64,000 bases of DNA from NCBI RefSeq assembly GCF_005233835.1, contig NZ_SZQA01000024.1:62001-126000 (forward strand). Direction: 5' to 3'. The notes below the pieces were generated by a model. That model saw only the letters and a list, made by a program, of their open reading frames with translations. It made no database searches and was not told the origin of the DNA. The translations under genes were made by a program, and so were the position numbers. Positions 38,739 through 46,686 of the stretch are shown piece after piece. This DNA is from Herbidospora galbida. Its GTDB lineage: Bacteria > Actinomycetota > Actinomycetes > Streptosporangiales > Streptosporangiaceae. Position 1 is the stretch's first letter. The number at the start of each line of letters is the position of its first letter.

Positions 38739-40685
38739 ATGAAACGGGCATGGCTGACGTTGGCGATCTGGCTGGTGTCACTGGCCGGAGCAGGAATGCT
38801 GAGCGGGAAGCTCGACGAGGTCAGGAACAACGACCCCTCGGCCTACCTGCCCGCGAGCGCCGAGTCGACCCAGGTCGAGCAGGCGCGACGGGCCTTCGCC
38901 CAGGGCGGCCAGATCCCGGCGATCATCGTATGGGAGGACAAGGCGGTCGAGGAGGTCCGGGAGCGCTTCCCCCGGGCGGAGGCGTCCGGGAACGTCGTGC
39001 GGGCGGTGGTGCCGCTGGAGGGCGGTGACCTCGAGTCGCTGACCGCCGAGGTCGACCGGCTCAGGGAACTCGCCGGGCCCGGCGCCTACGTGACCGGTCC
39101 GGCCGGGCAGAGCGCCGACGCCATCGAGGTGTTCGGCTCGATCGACCTGACGCTGCTCATCGCGACCTCGATCGTGGTGATCATCGTGCTGCTGCTGACC
39201 TACCGGGGCCCGCTGCTCTGGCTCATCCCGTTCTTCTCGGCGGGAGCCGCCCTGGTCAGCGCGCAGGCGGGGGCCTACCTCCTGGCGAAATACGCCGACT
39301 TCACGGTGAGCGGGCAGAGCGGCGGCATCCTGCTCGTGCTGGTCTTCGGCATCGCCACCGACTACGCCCTGCTGCTCGTGGCCCGCTACCGCGAGGAGCT
39401 CACCAGGCACGAGAACCGGGTGACGGCCATGACCGTGGCCTGGAAGCGCGCCGCCCCCGCGATCGTGGCCAGCGCCGCGACCGTCGTCGCGGCCCTGCTC
39501 TGCCTGCTGGCCGCCGACCAGAGCGCCACCCGAGGCCTCGGCCCGGTCTGCGCCGCCGGTGTGGTCTGCGCCTTGGTCGCCATGCTGACGCTGCTGCCCG
39601 CCCTGCTGGTGCTGGTCCCGCGCGGGGTCTTCTGGCCCCGGATCCCCCGGTACGGCACCGCGGAGACCTCGGCCGGCGTCTGGACCCGCATCGGCTCGGC
39701 GGTCGAGCGCCGCCCCCGTCGGACCTGGATCATCACCACCGTCGTGCTGGCCGGGATGGCGGCCACGCTGAGCGTGATCACCATCGGCCCCCTGGCCGAC
39801 GCCGACACCTACCGGGGCCGCCCCGACTCCGTCGTCGGGGCCGAACTGCTCGCGAAGAACTTCCCCGCCACCCAGGACGGCTCCCTGGTCGTCATCGCCC
39901 CCGCCGGACAGGCCGCGCAGGTGAGGACCGCCCTGGACGCCGACCCCGGCGTGCTGTCTGTCGCCGAGCCGGTCGTGGCCGGCCCGAACGCGCTCATCAA
40001 CGGCTCGGTCAAGGACCCGGCGACCGTCGAACGGCTCCGGGAGATCCCCGGCGCGCAGGTCGGCGGCACCGTCGCCGAGGCCCTCGACGCCGAACTCGCC
40101 TCGGAACACGACGCCCGGCTGATCATCCCGCTCATCCTGGCCGTGATCGTGGTCATCCTCGGCATCCTGCTCCGGGCCGTGGTGGCGCCGCTGCTGGTCA
40201 TCGCCACGGTCGTGCTCTCGTTCGCGGCCACGCTGGGGGTGTCGGGCCTGATCTTCACCCACGTCTTCGGGTTCGCCGCGACGGAAACAGGCGTGCCCCT
40301 GCTGGCGTTCGTCTTCCTTGTGGCCGTGGGGGTCGACTACAACATCTTCCTCATCACCCGCGTCCGCGAGGAGACCGCCGAACACGGCACCAGGAAGGCC
40401 GCGCTCATCGCGCTGTCCGCCACGGGCGGGGTCATCTCCTCGGCCGGAGTGGTGCTAGCCGCGACGTTCGCCGTCCTCGGCGTGCTGCCTCTGGTGGTGC
40501 TGGCCGAAATCGGATTCATCGTCGCCTTCGGCGTTCTGCTCGACACGTTCGTGGTCAGGTCGGTGCTCCTGACGGCACTCACGATCGACGTCGGAGACCG
40601 GATCTGGTGGCCTTCGAGGCTTGGGTCAAAGATCGTCGAGGATCGTCATCCTTTGCCCTCGAATTCATCTGCTCCAGCCAGGTAA
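38739..40685 (+). CDS. MMPL-family RND transporter (second)
   Basis: The 648-residue membrane protein has the MMPL layout: a first helix, an extracytoplasmic loop to about residue 135, five helices, and a repeat of the same plan in the second half. The conserved motifs are GIATDYALLLVARYREEL (first half) and VGVDYNIFLITRVREE (second half). It is likely a drug or lipid exporter under MarR control. The start ATG 38739 follows AGAGGAGAG. Its last 107 bp overlap the end of the converging DUF2809 gene, an unusually long overlap. Confidence 0.92.
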   Translation: MKRAWLTLAIWLVSLAGAGMLSGKLDEVRNNDPSAYLPASAESTQVEQARRAFAQGGQIPAIIVWEDKAVEEVRERFPRAEASGNVVRAVVPLEGGDLESLTAEVDRLRELAGPGAYVTGPAGQSADAIEVFGSIDLTLLIATSIVVIIVLLLTYRGPLLWLIPFFSAGAALVSAQAGAYLLAKYADFTVSGQSGGILLVLVFGIATDYALLLVARYREELTRHENRVTAMTVAWKRAAPAIVASAATVVAALLCLLAADQSATRGLGPVCAAGVVCALVAMLTLLPALLVLVPRGVFWPRIPRYGTAETSAGVWTRIGSAVERRPRRTWIITTVVLAGMAATLSVITIGPLADADTYRGRPDSVVGAELLAKNFPATQDGSLVVIAPAGQAAQVRTALDADPGVLSVAEPVVAGPNALINGSVKDPATVERLREIPGAQVGGTVAEALDAELASEHDARLIIPLILAVIVVILGILLRAVVAPLLVIATVVLSFAATLGVSGLIFTHVFGFAATETGVPLLAFVFLVAVGVDYNIFLITRVREETAEHGTRKAALIALSATGGVISSAGVVLAATFAVLGVLPLVVLAEIGFIVAFGVLLDTFVVRSVLLTALTIDVGDRIWWPSRLGSKIVEDRHPLPSNSSAPAR

Positions 40686-41037
40686 AAAATCCGGCCGCCG
40701 CGAGGGCGCCGACGACGTACCAAAAAAGATCAGGAAAATTGAAGGTGGTTCCGAAAACCACTGCGGACAAGGGGAATCGGGCCGCGAGCTCCGCCAGAAG
40801 GGGGGTGAGCTGCGTGAACTCGACGGCCCAGCAGAAGATCACCGAGGCCCCGGCGGCAACAAAAGGTCGCGTCCGTGGGAACCATGCAAGGGCAAAAGTG
40901 GTTATAAAGGATGAGTACAACGAAGTGCCGCAGTATTTGGCGAAAGGTCCCTCGAAGACCGCCCGAACGGCAAGACCGGAAGCGACGATCACGAGGGACG
41001 CGGCCACCGCCGCGAGTCGCCTGGCTTTGATCGACAA
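40579..41037 (-). CDS. DUF2809 membrane protein
   Basis: The 152-residue protein fits the DUF2809 family: about four hydrophobic segments, including GASVIFCWAVEFTQL and FPDLFWYVVGALAAAGFF, with GTTFNFPDL between the last two; these are VanZ-like small membrane proteins of unknown role. The start is TTG 41037. Its DNA has visibly lower GC and more A-runs than its neighbours, which hints at recent acquisition. The C-terminal charged tail (about 35 residues) lies in the 107-bp overlap with the MMPL gene and may be an extension of the family domain. Confidence 0.78.
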   Translation of the reverse strand: MSIKARRLAAVAASLVIVASGLAVRAVFEGPFAKYCGTSLYSSFITTFALAWFPRTRPFVAAGASVIFCWAVEFTQLTPLLAELAARFPLSAVVFGTTFNFPDLFWYVVGALAAAGFFTWLEQMNSRAKDDDPRRSLTQASKATRSGLRRRS

Positions 41038-41222
41038 GAGAGTTGAACCTTTACGACCTGAAGGTCATCCGTTAGCACGATTGAAGCGATAAGTCCGTGG
41101 GCCGCATGTCAGCCCGGAGAAGCATCCCGAACCCGCAAAAAGACGAGGAAACTGTCGGTCGCGGTTGAGATGATGAAGGGGTGCACGTCCGAGTCGGTCC
41201 GACCTACAGCTAAAGGATCGTG

Positions 41223-41321
41223 ATGAGGATGAAGCAGATCCGCATCCGGCCGAAGCCGCCGAAGGCGCCCAAGCCGAGCCTCGACCTTCGCACTCCGTCA
41301 GGTCGTCTCCTGCCCTACTGA
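41223..41321 (+). CDS. Candidate 32-residue basic proline-rich peptide
   Basis: The frame starts ATG 41223, 5 nt after AAAGGA (41212-41217). The peptide begins MRMKQIRIRPKPPKAPKP and ends SGRLLPY: nine Arg/Lys, one Asp and seven Pro in 32 residues. There is no signal peptide or cysteine. A preceding 17-codon frame (41170-41223) stops at TGATG over its start, which could couple translation. It could be a ribosome- or nucleic-acid-binding peptide, a RiPP-like precursor, or a chance frame. It lies 46 bp upstream of the DUF5999 gene on the same strand. No family is recognised. Confidence 0.4.
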   Translation: MRMKQIRIRPKPPKAPKPSLDLRTPSGRLLPY

Positions 41322-41367
41322 GCCACTCAAACAACAAGTCGCACCACCTGGGGAGAAGGTGCCCATC

Positions 41368-41565
41368 ATGTGCCAGCACCAGCCGCACTGTCCGTCCGCT
41401 TACGCTTCCGACCGCTCCTCCGCCCACGTCGTGGCGGCCCACCCCGAACAGGGCTGGAGCCTGCTGTGCAACGGCGTCGTGCTGTTCGAGGACACCGGTC
41501 TGCTGATGCCCGACTGCACGGTCGCGACCCCGCACCGCGCCCCCGAGCACCTGGTCATGGCCTAG
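41368..41565 (+). CDS. DUF5999 small protein
   Basis: The 65-residue protein matches DUF5999: MCQHQPHCPSAYASDRSSAHVV at the start, then HPEQGWSLLCNGVVLFEDTG and a C-terminal PHRAPEHL segment. The family is confined to actinobacteria and has no known function; the N-terminal CxHxxxC pattern could bind a metal. The start ATG 41368 lies 8 nt after GGGAGAAGG. Its stop overlaps that of the converging methyltransferase gene by 4 bp. Confidence 0.85.
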   Translation: MCQHQPHCPSAYASDRSSAHVVAAHPEQGWSLLCNGVVLFEDTGLLMPDCTVATPHRAPEHLVMA

Positions 41566-42374
41566 CGCACCCGCGCGACCACTCCGAGCACGCTGTGTTT
41601 GGCGAAGTCGACCGGAACGTCCCACGGAACGTCGGGGCGCCAGGCCTCGCTGGGCACGATTCCGGGCTCGATGACGTCCATGCCCTCGAAGTAACTCGCG
41701 ATCTGCGCGCGAGTGCGTCCGGTCACGCCGCCGGGAGCGGTCTTCGCATAGACCTCCCGCACCGACTCGAGTTTCTCGTCGCTCATCTCGCCGGGGAAGC
41801 CGTGTGTCATCACCACGTAGCTGCCCGGCGCGAGCTTCGACCGGATCTCCGCCATGATCGCCGTCGCTTCGTCGTCGTCGTGGACGAAGTGCAGGATCGA
41901 CAGCAGCAGCACGGCCACCGGCCGGCTGAAATCGACGAGCTCCGTCACCTCGGGGTCGGCGAGCAGGGCCGCGGGTTTCCGCAGGTCTCCGTTGACGACC
42001 CGGGTGTGCGTGTTCTCCTCGAGCAGCGCCCGGCCGTGCACGAGCACGATGGGGTCGTTGTCGACGTAGACGACCCGGGCTTCGGGATTGACCCGCTGCG
42101 CCACCTGGTGGGTGTTGTCCTGGGTGGGCAGCCCGCTGCCGATGTCGACGAACTGATCGACGCCCTCGCCGGCGATCAGTGAGACGGTCCTGGTGAGGAA
42201 GGCCCGATTCTCCCGGCACATCTCGCGGGCGTCGGGCACGTACTGGAGTAACTTGTCGGCCGCCGCGCGGTCGGACGCGAAGTTGTCCTTGCCGCCGAGC
42301 CAGTAGTCGTAGATCCGGGCCACACTCGGAACCGATGGGTCGATTCCCGCAGGGGCCTGCTCCTCGGACGTCAC
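41562..42374 (-). CDS. DUF574-type SAM-dependent methyltransferase
   Basis: The 270-residue protein belongs to the S-adenosylmethionine methyltransferase family DUF574, abundant in streptomycetes and relatives and often next to regulatory genes. Signatures are PSVARIYDYWLGGKDNF at the start, the SAM-binding VDIGSGLPTQDNTH and VVYVDNDPIVLVHGRALL, and LLLSILHFVHD. The substrate is unknown. The start is taken at GTG 42374 because GAAGGAG lies 6 nt upstream; an ATG 20 codons earlier has no such site. Confidence 0.88.
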   Translation of the reverse strand: MTSEEQAPAGIDPSVPSVARIYDYWLGGKDNFASDRAAADKLLQYVPDAREMCRENRAFLTRTVSLIAGEGVDQFVDIGSGLPTQDNTHQVAQRVNPEARVVYVDNDPIVLVHGRALLEENTHTRVVNGDLRKPAALLADPEVTELVDFSRPVAVLLLSILHFVHDDDEATAIMAEIRSKLAPGSYVVMTHGFPGEMSDEKLESVREVYAKTAPGGVTGRTRAQIASYFEGMDVIEPGIVPSEAWRPDVPWDVPVDFAKHSVLGVVARVR

Positions 42375-42477
42375 GTCCTTCTCCTTCGCGGCTGCAGCCT
42401 CGGTTGTAAACGGATGGTATGGGACGAGGCTCACCCACGCGGATCATGACCCGACATTTCCGGATTTGTGGCTTAGA

Positions 42478-42792
42478 TCACATATCTCGTTCCACCCGCA
42501 TCGCCGCTTCCTCGGCCGAATAGCGCCCGCCGTCCTCTCCGGCGTCGTCGCCGACGAGTTCGTTGTCCACGTCCTCACGTGCGCCTTCGTCCGGGGCGAC
42601 CAGCCGGCCGACCTCCTCGCGCTCTTCGCGGGCGTGGTGCAGATGGGCCTCCGGCTCCTCGGCGGCCAGCCGCCGGTCGAGGGAGTCGTCGTCGGGATCC
42701 TCGTCGAGACCGATCGGGTGGTCGGCGTCTTCCACTTCGTCTTCCGCGTCGAGATCGACATCCTGAATGCCCTGGTCATCGGGTTCTGTCAT
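42478..42792 (-). CDS. DUF5709 acidic protein
   Basis: The 104-residue protein is very acidic (about one third Asp/Glu) and contains the DUF5709 motif LDEDPDDDSLDRRLAAEEP followed by a helical charged region and a YSAEEAAMRVE end. It is a cytoplasmic, probably partly disordered protein of unknown function. The ATG is preceded by AAGGAGG. It diverges from the PRC-barrel gene at 42921; both types recur near stress genes in actinomycetes. Confidence 0.85.
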   Translation of the reverse strand: MTEPDDQGIQDVDLDAEDEVEDADHPIGLDEDPDDDSLDRRLAAEEPEAHLHHAREEREEVGRLVAPDEGAREDVDNELVGDDAGEDGGRYSAEEAAMRVERDM

Positions 42793-42920
42793 GGTTGTTC
42801 GCCTCCTTCAGTCAGGGGTTGCCCGGGACGATCGCTGCGAAACGGCATGTTTAGCCCGGCGCGGCCGGGCAGTAGGGGGAGTGCCACAACCGCAACCCCC
42901 ACAAAGGAGAGCGAAGGCAT

Positions 42921-43271
42921 ATGCAGCCGAACGACAACCTCTGGACCTACCGTCAGGGCGTACAGGATCCCACCACGACCCTGGACGTGACCGGCTTCAC
43001 GGTCGAGGCGACAGACGGAAAGATCGGCTCAGTGGACGAGTCGAACTACGAGGTGGGCGAAAGCTACCTCGTCGTCGACACCGGCCCGTGGATCTTCGGT
43101 AAGAAGGTCGTCCTTCCCGCCGGCACGGTCACCGAGATCGACCCGCAGGCGCAGAAGGTGTTCATCGCGCGTACGAAGGAAGAGATCAAGAACGCTCCCG
43201 AGTACGACGAGACGACCTTCAAGGACCCGCTCTACCGGGACCAGCTGGGCGGTTACTACAACCGCTTCTGA
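42921..43271 (+). CDS. PRC-barrel domain protein
   Basis: The 116-residue protein has a PRC-barrel in residues 20-90 (FTVEATDGKIGSVDESNYEVGESYLVVDTGPWIFGKKVVLPAGTV) and a short C-terminal tail ending GGYYNRF. PRC-barrels bind RNA, metals or proteins and often belong to stress or photosynthetic functions; this small free-standing form is common in actinomycetes, with no fixed role. A good ribosome site (AAAGGAGAG) precedes ATG 42921, and a GC hairpin follows the stop. Confidence 0.9.
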   Translation: MQPNDNLWTYRQGVQDPTTTLDVTGFTVEATDGKIGSVDESNYEVGESYLVVDTGPWIFGKKVVLPAGTVTEIDPQAQKVFIARTKEEIKNAPEYDETTFKDPLYRDQLGGYYNRF

Positions 43272-43293
43272 CGGGTAGTCCACAACCAACCGC

Positions 43294-43322
43294 GGGCCGT
43301 CCCCCTTCCGGGGGGCGGTCCG
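43294..43322 (+). terminator. Hairpin terminator after the PRC-barrel gene
   Basis: GGGCCGTCCCCC (43294-43305) and GGGGGGCGGTCC (about 43310-43321) form a GC-rich stem with a short loop and one or two non-Watson-Crick pairs, followed by GTTGTTTT. Confidence 0.65.
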
Positions 43323-43340
43323 TTGTTTTAGCATCGACGT

Positions 43341-43730
43341 ATGAATAATCGTTCAAATGTCGCAGTGGCCATCGCCCCCGACGCGTGCGTCGACGCCGAG
43401 CGGGTGGCCCACGTGCGTTCCGTGATGCCCGACGACGACCTGGTCGGCGACCTTTCCGAGGTGTTCGGGCTGCTCGCCGACCCCGGACGGCTCCGATTGC
43501 TGGCCGCCCTGCTCGAAGGCGGCGAGATGTGCGTGTGCGACCTGGCGGCGGCCACCGGCCAGAGCATGTCGGCGGCCTCCCACGCGTTGCGGCTGCTGCG
43601 AAGCCACCGGGTGGTCAAGGTGCGGCGGGCCGGCCGGATGGCCTACTACCAACTGGCCGACTCCCACGTGCGGCTGCTGTTCGACCTGGCCATCACCCAC
43701 ATGCGACACGACGGGAAGACCGGTGAGTGA
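43341..43730 (+). CDS. ArsR/SmtB-family metal-sensing repressor
   Basis: The 129-residue protein has an ArsR winged helix (LADPGRLRLLAALLEGGEMCVCDLAAATGQSMSAASHALRLLRSHRVVKVRRAGRMAYYQL). It carries the alpha-5 zinc-site pattern of SmtB/CzrA (D-x-H then H-xx-H in DSHVRLLFDLAITHMRH) and a CVC motif in the alpha-3 region. It overlaps the cation exporter gene by 8 bp, so it is probably its zinc- or cobalt-released repressor. An imperfect TGAA-N6-TTCA repeat straddles the ATG and may be the operator, with a nearly leaderless transcript. Confidence 0.9.
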   Translation: MNNRSNVAVAIAPDACVDAERVAHVRSVMPDDDLVGDLSEVFGLLADPGRLRLLAALLEGGEMCVCDLAAATGQSMSAASHALRLLRSHRVVKVRRAGRMAYYQLADSHVRLLFDLAITHMRHDGKTGE

Positions 43731-44670
43731 CCACGGGCACGGGCACGGGCACGCCGTCTCGCAGGACGCCGACCGGCGCTACCTGAGCGCGGCGCTGGCG
43801 CTCATCGTCGCCTTCATGGCCGTCGAGGTGGTCATCGGCTTCATCGCCGGGTCGCTGGCGCTGATCACCGACGCCGGCCACATGCTGACCGACGCGTTCG
43901 CCATCTTCTTCGCCCTCGTCGCCATGCGGATCGCGGCCCGGCCGCCGCGCGGCGGCTTCACCTACGGCCTGAAGCGCGCGGAGATCATCTCGGCGCAACT
44001 CAACGGCATCACCCTGCTGCTGCTCGCCGCCTTCTTCGTGTACGAGGGCGTGCGGCGCCTCATCTTCCCTCCCGAGGTCGAAGGGCTCTTCGTCGTCTTC
44101 ACCGGCCTCGCGGGCATCGCGATCAACCTGATCGCGACCTGGCTGCTGCGCCGGGCCGACCGGTCGCGGCTCAACGTCGAAGGCGCCTACCAGCACATCC
44201 TCAACGACCTGTTCGCGTTCATCGCGACCACGATCGCCGGTCTCGTCGTCTACTACACCGGCTGGGCCCGCGCCGACGCCGTGGCCGCCCTGGTCGTCGC
44301 CCTGCTGATGGTCAAGGCCGGATGGGGACTCGTCCGCGACGCCGGCCGGGTCTTCATGGAGGCCGCCCCCGTGGGCCTCAACCCCGCCGAGACCGGCCGC
44401 CGCCTGGCCGGTATCCCCGACGTCGTCGAGGTGCACGACCTGCACATCTGGGAGGTCACCTCCGGGTACGCCGCCCTCTCGGCGCACATTCTCGTCACCC
44501 CCGGCGCCGACTGCCACGCCGCCCGGCTGGCGGCCGAGAAGCTGGTCCACGACGCGTACGGGATCGAGCACACCACCCTCCAGGTCGACCACGCCCACCC
44601 CGACATGCTGTCCATCGGCGACGGCCACTGCGCCGACCCCCACGGCCCCGTCCACCGGAGCGAGGAATGA
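43723..44670 (+). CDS. Cation diffusion facilitator (CzcD/ZitB-type zinc exporter)
   Basis: The 315-residue protein exports Zn2+/Co2+/Cd2+ in exchange for protons. It starts at GTG 43723 with a His-rich N-terminus (DHGHGHGHA). It has six membrane helices with metal ligands in helix II (ALITDAGHMLTDAFA) and helix V (VEGAYQHILNDLFAF), and a C-terminal ferredoxin-like metal domain (VVEVHDLHIWEVTSGYAALSAHILV). It sits between its ArsR repressor (8-bp overlap) and an ICMT-like gene (4-bp overlap) in one operon. Confidence 0.94.
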   Translation: MSDHGHGHGHAVSQDADRRYLSAALALIVAFMAVEVVIGFIAGSLALITDAGHMLTDAFAIFFALVAMRIAARPPRGGFTYGLKRAEIISAQLNGITLLLLAAFFVYEGVRRLIFPPEVEGLFVVFTGLAGIAINLIATWLLRRADRSRLNVEGAYQHILNDLFAFIATTIAGLVVYYTGWARADAVAALVVALLMVKAGWGLVRDAGRVFMEAAPVGLNPAETGRRLAGIPDVVEVHDLHIWEVTSGYAALSAHILVTPGADCHAARLAAEKLVHDAYGIEHTTLQVDHAHPDMLSIGDGHCADPHGPVHRSEE

Positions 44671-45245
44671 GCCTCCCCGCGTTAGTGATCTACGGCCTGG
44701 GGCTGGCCCTGGCCCTCGGCTATCGGAGCTGGGCCCAATGGCGGGCCACCGGGAGCACCGGCTTCGTCGGCATCCGAGAGCCGGTCCTCAGCCTGGGCTG
44801 GTGGGGCGGGATGCTCTTCGTCCTGAGCATCGCGCTCACGGTGGCCGCGCCGGTCCTGGAACTGGCCGGGATCACCCCGGCGACGCTGGAGCCTATGGCC
44901 GTAGGGCTCGTGTTCGCGGTCGCCGGGCTGATCCTGACCCTGGCCGCGCAGCACGCCATGGGCGCCTCATGGCGCGTCGGCGTCGACGCGGACGAACGCA
45001 CCGACCTGGTGACCACCGGCGTCTTCGGGCTGGTGCGTAACCCGATCTTCACGGCCATGGTCGTCGCCCTGGCCGGGCTCCCCCTCCTGGTGCCGACCTG
45101 GGTGTCGGTCGCCGCTCTCCTGTCGCTGGTCGCGGCGGTCGAGATCCAGGTCCGGGTGGTCGAGGAGCCCTACCTCGCCCGGGTGCACGGGGCGGCCTTC
45201 ACCGCCTACACGGCCCGGACGGGCCGGTTCGTCCCGAAGCTCTAG
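44667..45245 (+). CDS. Isoprenylcysteine carboxyl methyltransferase-like membrane protein
   Basis: The 192-residue protein has five hydrophobic segments and the ICMT/PEMT-type SAM-binding pattern GASWRVGVDADERTDLVTTGVFGLVRNPIFTAM, then EEPYLARVHGAAFTAYTARTGRFVP. Bacterial homologues methylate small or lipid substrates and often accompany heavy-metal exporters (as in the czc-associated IcmT genes). The start ATG 44667 overlaps the CDF stop (ATGA), making it the third gene of the metal operon. Confidence 0.87.
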   Translation: MSLPALVIYGLGLALALGYRSWAQWRATGSTGFVGIREPVLSLGWWGGMLFVLSIALTVAAPVLELAGITPATLEPMAVGLVFAVAGLILTLAAQHAMGASWRVGVDADERTDLVTTGVFGLVRNPIFTAMVVALAGLPLLVPTWVSVAALLSLVAAVEIQVRVVEEPYLARVHGAAFTAYTARTGRFVPKL

Positions 45246-45250
45246 CCGGG

Positions 45251-45904
45251 TCAGTCCCCCTCGGGGGCCTCGGGAGCCGCGGGAGCCGCCGAGCCGGCCG
45301 GGACCGCAGAGGCGAAGCAGACGACCTTGGCGCCCTCCGGCGCTTCCGAGCCGTCACTGGAGAAAGAGGGACCCGGTCCGTCGGCGGTGGTGTGCGTCGG
45401 GCCTTCGGGGGCGGCCGGCTGGGCCGCGTCGACGCCTGCCTTGACCCCGGCCTCGCCCGCCGGGATCGCCGCGATGACCTTGCCGAACTCGACGGGCTCG
45501 CCCGGCTTGCCGTCGAACGGTCGCGCGGGCAGGGTCACCGGTCCGCCGTTCTCCCCGGTCCCACCGGGCTCATCGGGAGCGGCGATCACCACGTCGGTCG
45601 GCTCGCCCGCCTCGCCGGGCCGGACCGGGACCGCCGAGGCGACGTCCTCCCCTCCGGCCTGCGCGCCGGGCACGGCGGGGATCGCGGGGATCGCCTTGGT
45701 GACGGAGATGCTGGTGACCTCCTTGCCGTTGATGGTGACGACGCCTTCCTTGATCTCGACGCCCTCGCCCCCGGCCGTGCAGGCGATGGTGCCGCTGACC
45801 GGCTTGAGGGTCGGAACGTCGTCGGTGGCGTTGGCGGCGCCGGTCACGCCGAAGGTCACGGCCAGGGCGAGCAGGCCCGATACGGCCAGGCGGCGGTGTT
45901 TCAC
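45251..45904 (-). CDS. Secreted hypothetical protein, Ala/Pro/Gly-rich
   Basis: The 217-residue protein starts at GTG 45904, 9 nt after AAGGAG; an in-frame ATG at 45913 directly abuts that site and is less likely. A signal peptide covers residues 1 to about 30 (AVSGLLALAVTFGVTGAANA). A short conserved-looking domain (TIACTAGGEGVEIKEGVVTINGKEVTSISVTKA) has one cysteine and a second lies near the end, so a disulfide is possible. The rest is low-complexity Pro/Ala/Glu. It diverges from the OmpR-type regulator with shared direct-repeat operators, so it is probably a target. A parS-like site covers its start. Confidence 0.72.
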   Translation of the reverse strand: MKHRRLAVSGLLALAVTFGVTGAANATDDVPTLKPVSGTIACTAGGEGVEIKEGVVTINGKEVTSISVTKAIPAIPAVPGAQAGGEDVASAVPVRPGEAGEPTDVVIAAPDEPGGTGENGGPVTLPARPFDGKPGEPVEFGKVIAAIPAGEAGVKAGVDAAQPAAPEGPTHTTADGPGPSFSSDGSEAPEGAKVVCFASAVPAGSAAPAAPEAPEGD

Positions 45905-45912
45905 GTGGAACA
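45897..45912. other. parS: Near-consensus parS site
   Basis: TGTTTCACGTGGAACA differs from the consensus TGTTTCACGTGAAACA at one base. It covers the start codon of the secreted protein gene at 45251-45904, about 45 kb from oriC, where ParB-loading sites are expected in actinomycetes. Confidence 0.75.
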
Positions 45913-45953
45913 TCTCCTTCGTTCGGTTGATCAGCCACACTGGCGGCGCATAC

Positions 45954-45994
45954 CTGAAGCCAGGCTGAAGACCGGCTCTTCAGGTTGGCTTTAG
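45954..45994. promoter_or_regulatory. OmpR-type direct-repeat operator
   Basis: CTGAAG at 45954-45959 and 45965-45970 lie exactly 11 bp apart. On the opposite strand CTTCAG (45978-45983) and CTTTAG (45989-45994) repeat the motif with the same 11-bp period. Paired half-sites one helical turn apart are the hallmark of OmpR/PhoB-type binding. The site lies between the response regulator and the divergent secreted-protein gene and could control both. Confidence 0.65.
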
Positions 45995-46017
45995 GTGCTC
46001 TTTGCCAGGCTGGCGAG

Positions 46018-46686
46018 ATGCGCGTGCTGCTGGTGGAGGACGAACGGCGTCTGGCCGACCTGGTGAAGTCGGGGCTGGCCGACGAGGGATTCGCGGTCGA
46101 CGTCGCGCACGACGGGGCCGAAGGCCTGTGGCTGGCGGGGGAGCACGACTACGACGCGATCGTGCTCGACGTGATGCTCCCCCGGCTCAACGGCTACGCC
46201 GTCTGCCGCCGCCTCCGCGACGACGGCAACTGGACCCCGATCATGATCCTCACCGCCAAGGACGGCGAGTACGACGAGGCGGAGGCCCTCGACACCGGCG
46301 CCGACGACTTCCTGTCGAAACCGTTCTCCTATGTGGTCCTGCTGGCCCGGCTCCGCGCGCTGGTCCGGCGCGGCAAGGCGGCCCGGCCGGTCGCGCTGAC
46401 CGTGGGAGACCTGGTGGTCGACCCGGCCGGGCTGCGCTGCCGGAGGGGTGAGGTCGGGATCGCGCTCACGCCCAAGGAGTTCGCCGTGCTGCACGCGCTG
46501 GCCAGACGCCCGGGGGAGGTGGTCTCCAAGGCCGACCTGCTGGCCCAGGCGTGGGATTTCGCGTACGACGGCGACCCGAGCATCATCGAGGTCTACATCA
46601 GCGCCCTGCGCCGGAAGATCGACGCGCCCTTCGGCCGGACGTCCCTGGTCACCGTCCGGGGCGCCGGCTACCGGCTGGAATCATGA
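46018..46686 (+). CDS. OmpR/PhoB-type response regulator
   Basis: The 222-residue protein has a receiver domain with the phospho-acceptor D51 in IVLDVMLPRLNG and the lysine in DFLSKPFSY, then an OmpR winged helix (LTPKEFAVLHALARRPGEVVSKADLLAQAWDFAYDGDPSIIEVYISALRRKID). It is encoded with the sensor kinase at 46683 (ATGA overlap). No ribosome site is evident before ATG 46018, so the transcript may be leaderless. The upstream 11-bp-phased CTGAAG repeats are its likely binding site. Confidence 0.94.
   Translation: MRVLLVEDERRLADLVKSGLADEGFAVDVAHDGAEGLWLAGEHDYDAIVLDVMLPRLNGYAVCRRLRDDGNWTPIMILTAKDGEYDEAEALDTGADDFLSKPFSYVVLLARLRALVRRGKAARPVALTVGDLVVDPAGLRCRRGEVGIALTPKEFAVLHALARRPGEVVSKADLLAQAWDFAYDGDPSIIEVYISALRRKIDAPFGRTSLVTVRGAGYRLES

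Noticed and set aside
45913-45940. Upstream starts for the secreted protein at 45251
   Set aside because: ATG 45940 has no ribosome site, and ATG 45913 abuts AAGGAG with no spacer; GTG 45904 has a 9-nt spacer and gives a normal signal peptide.
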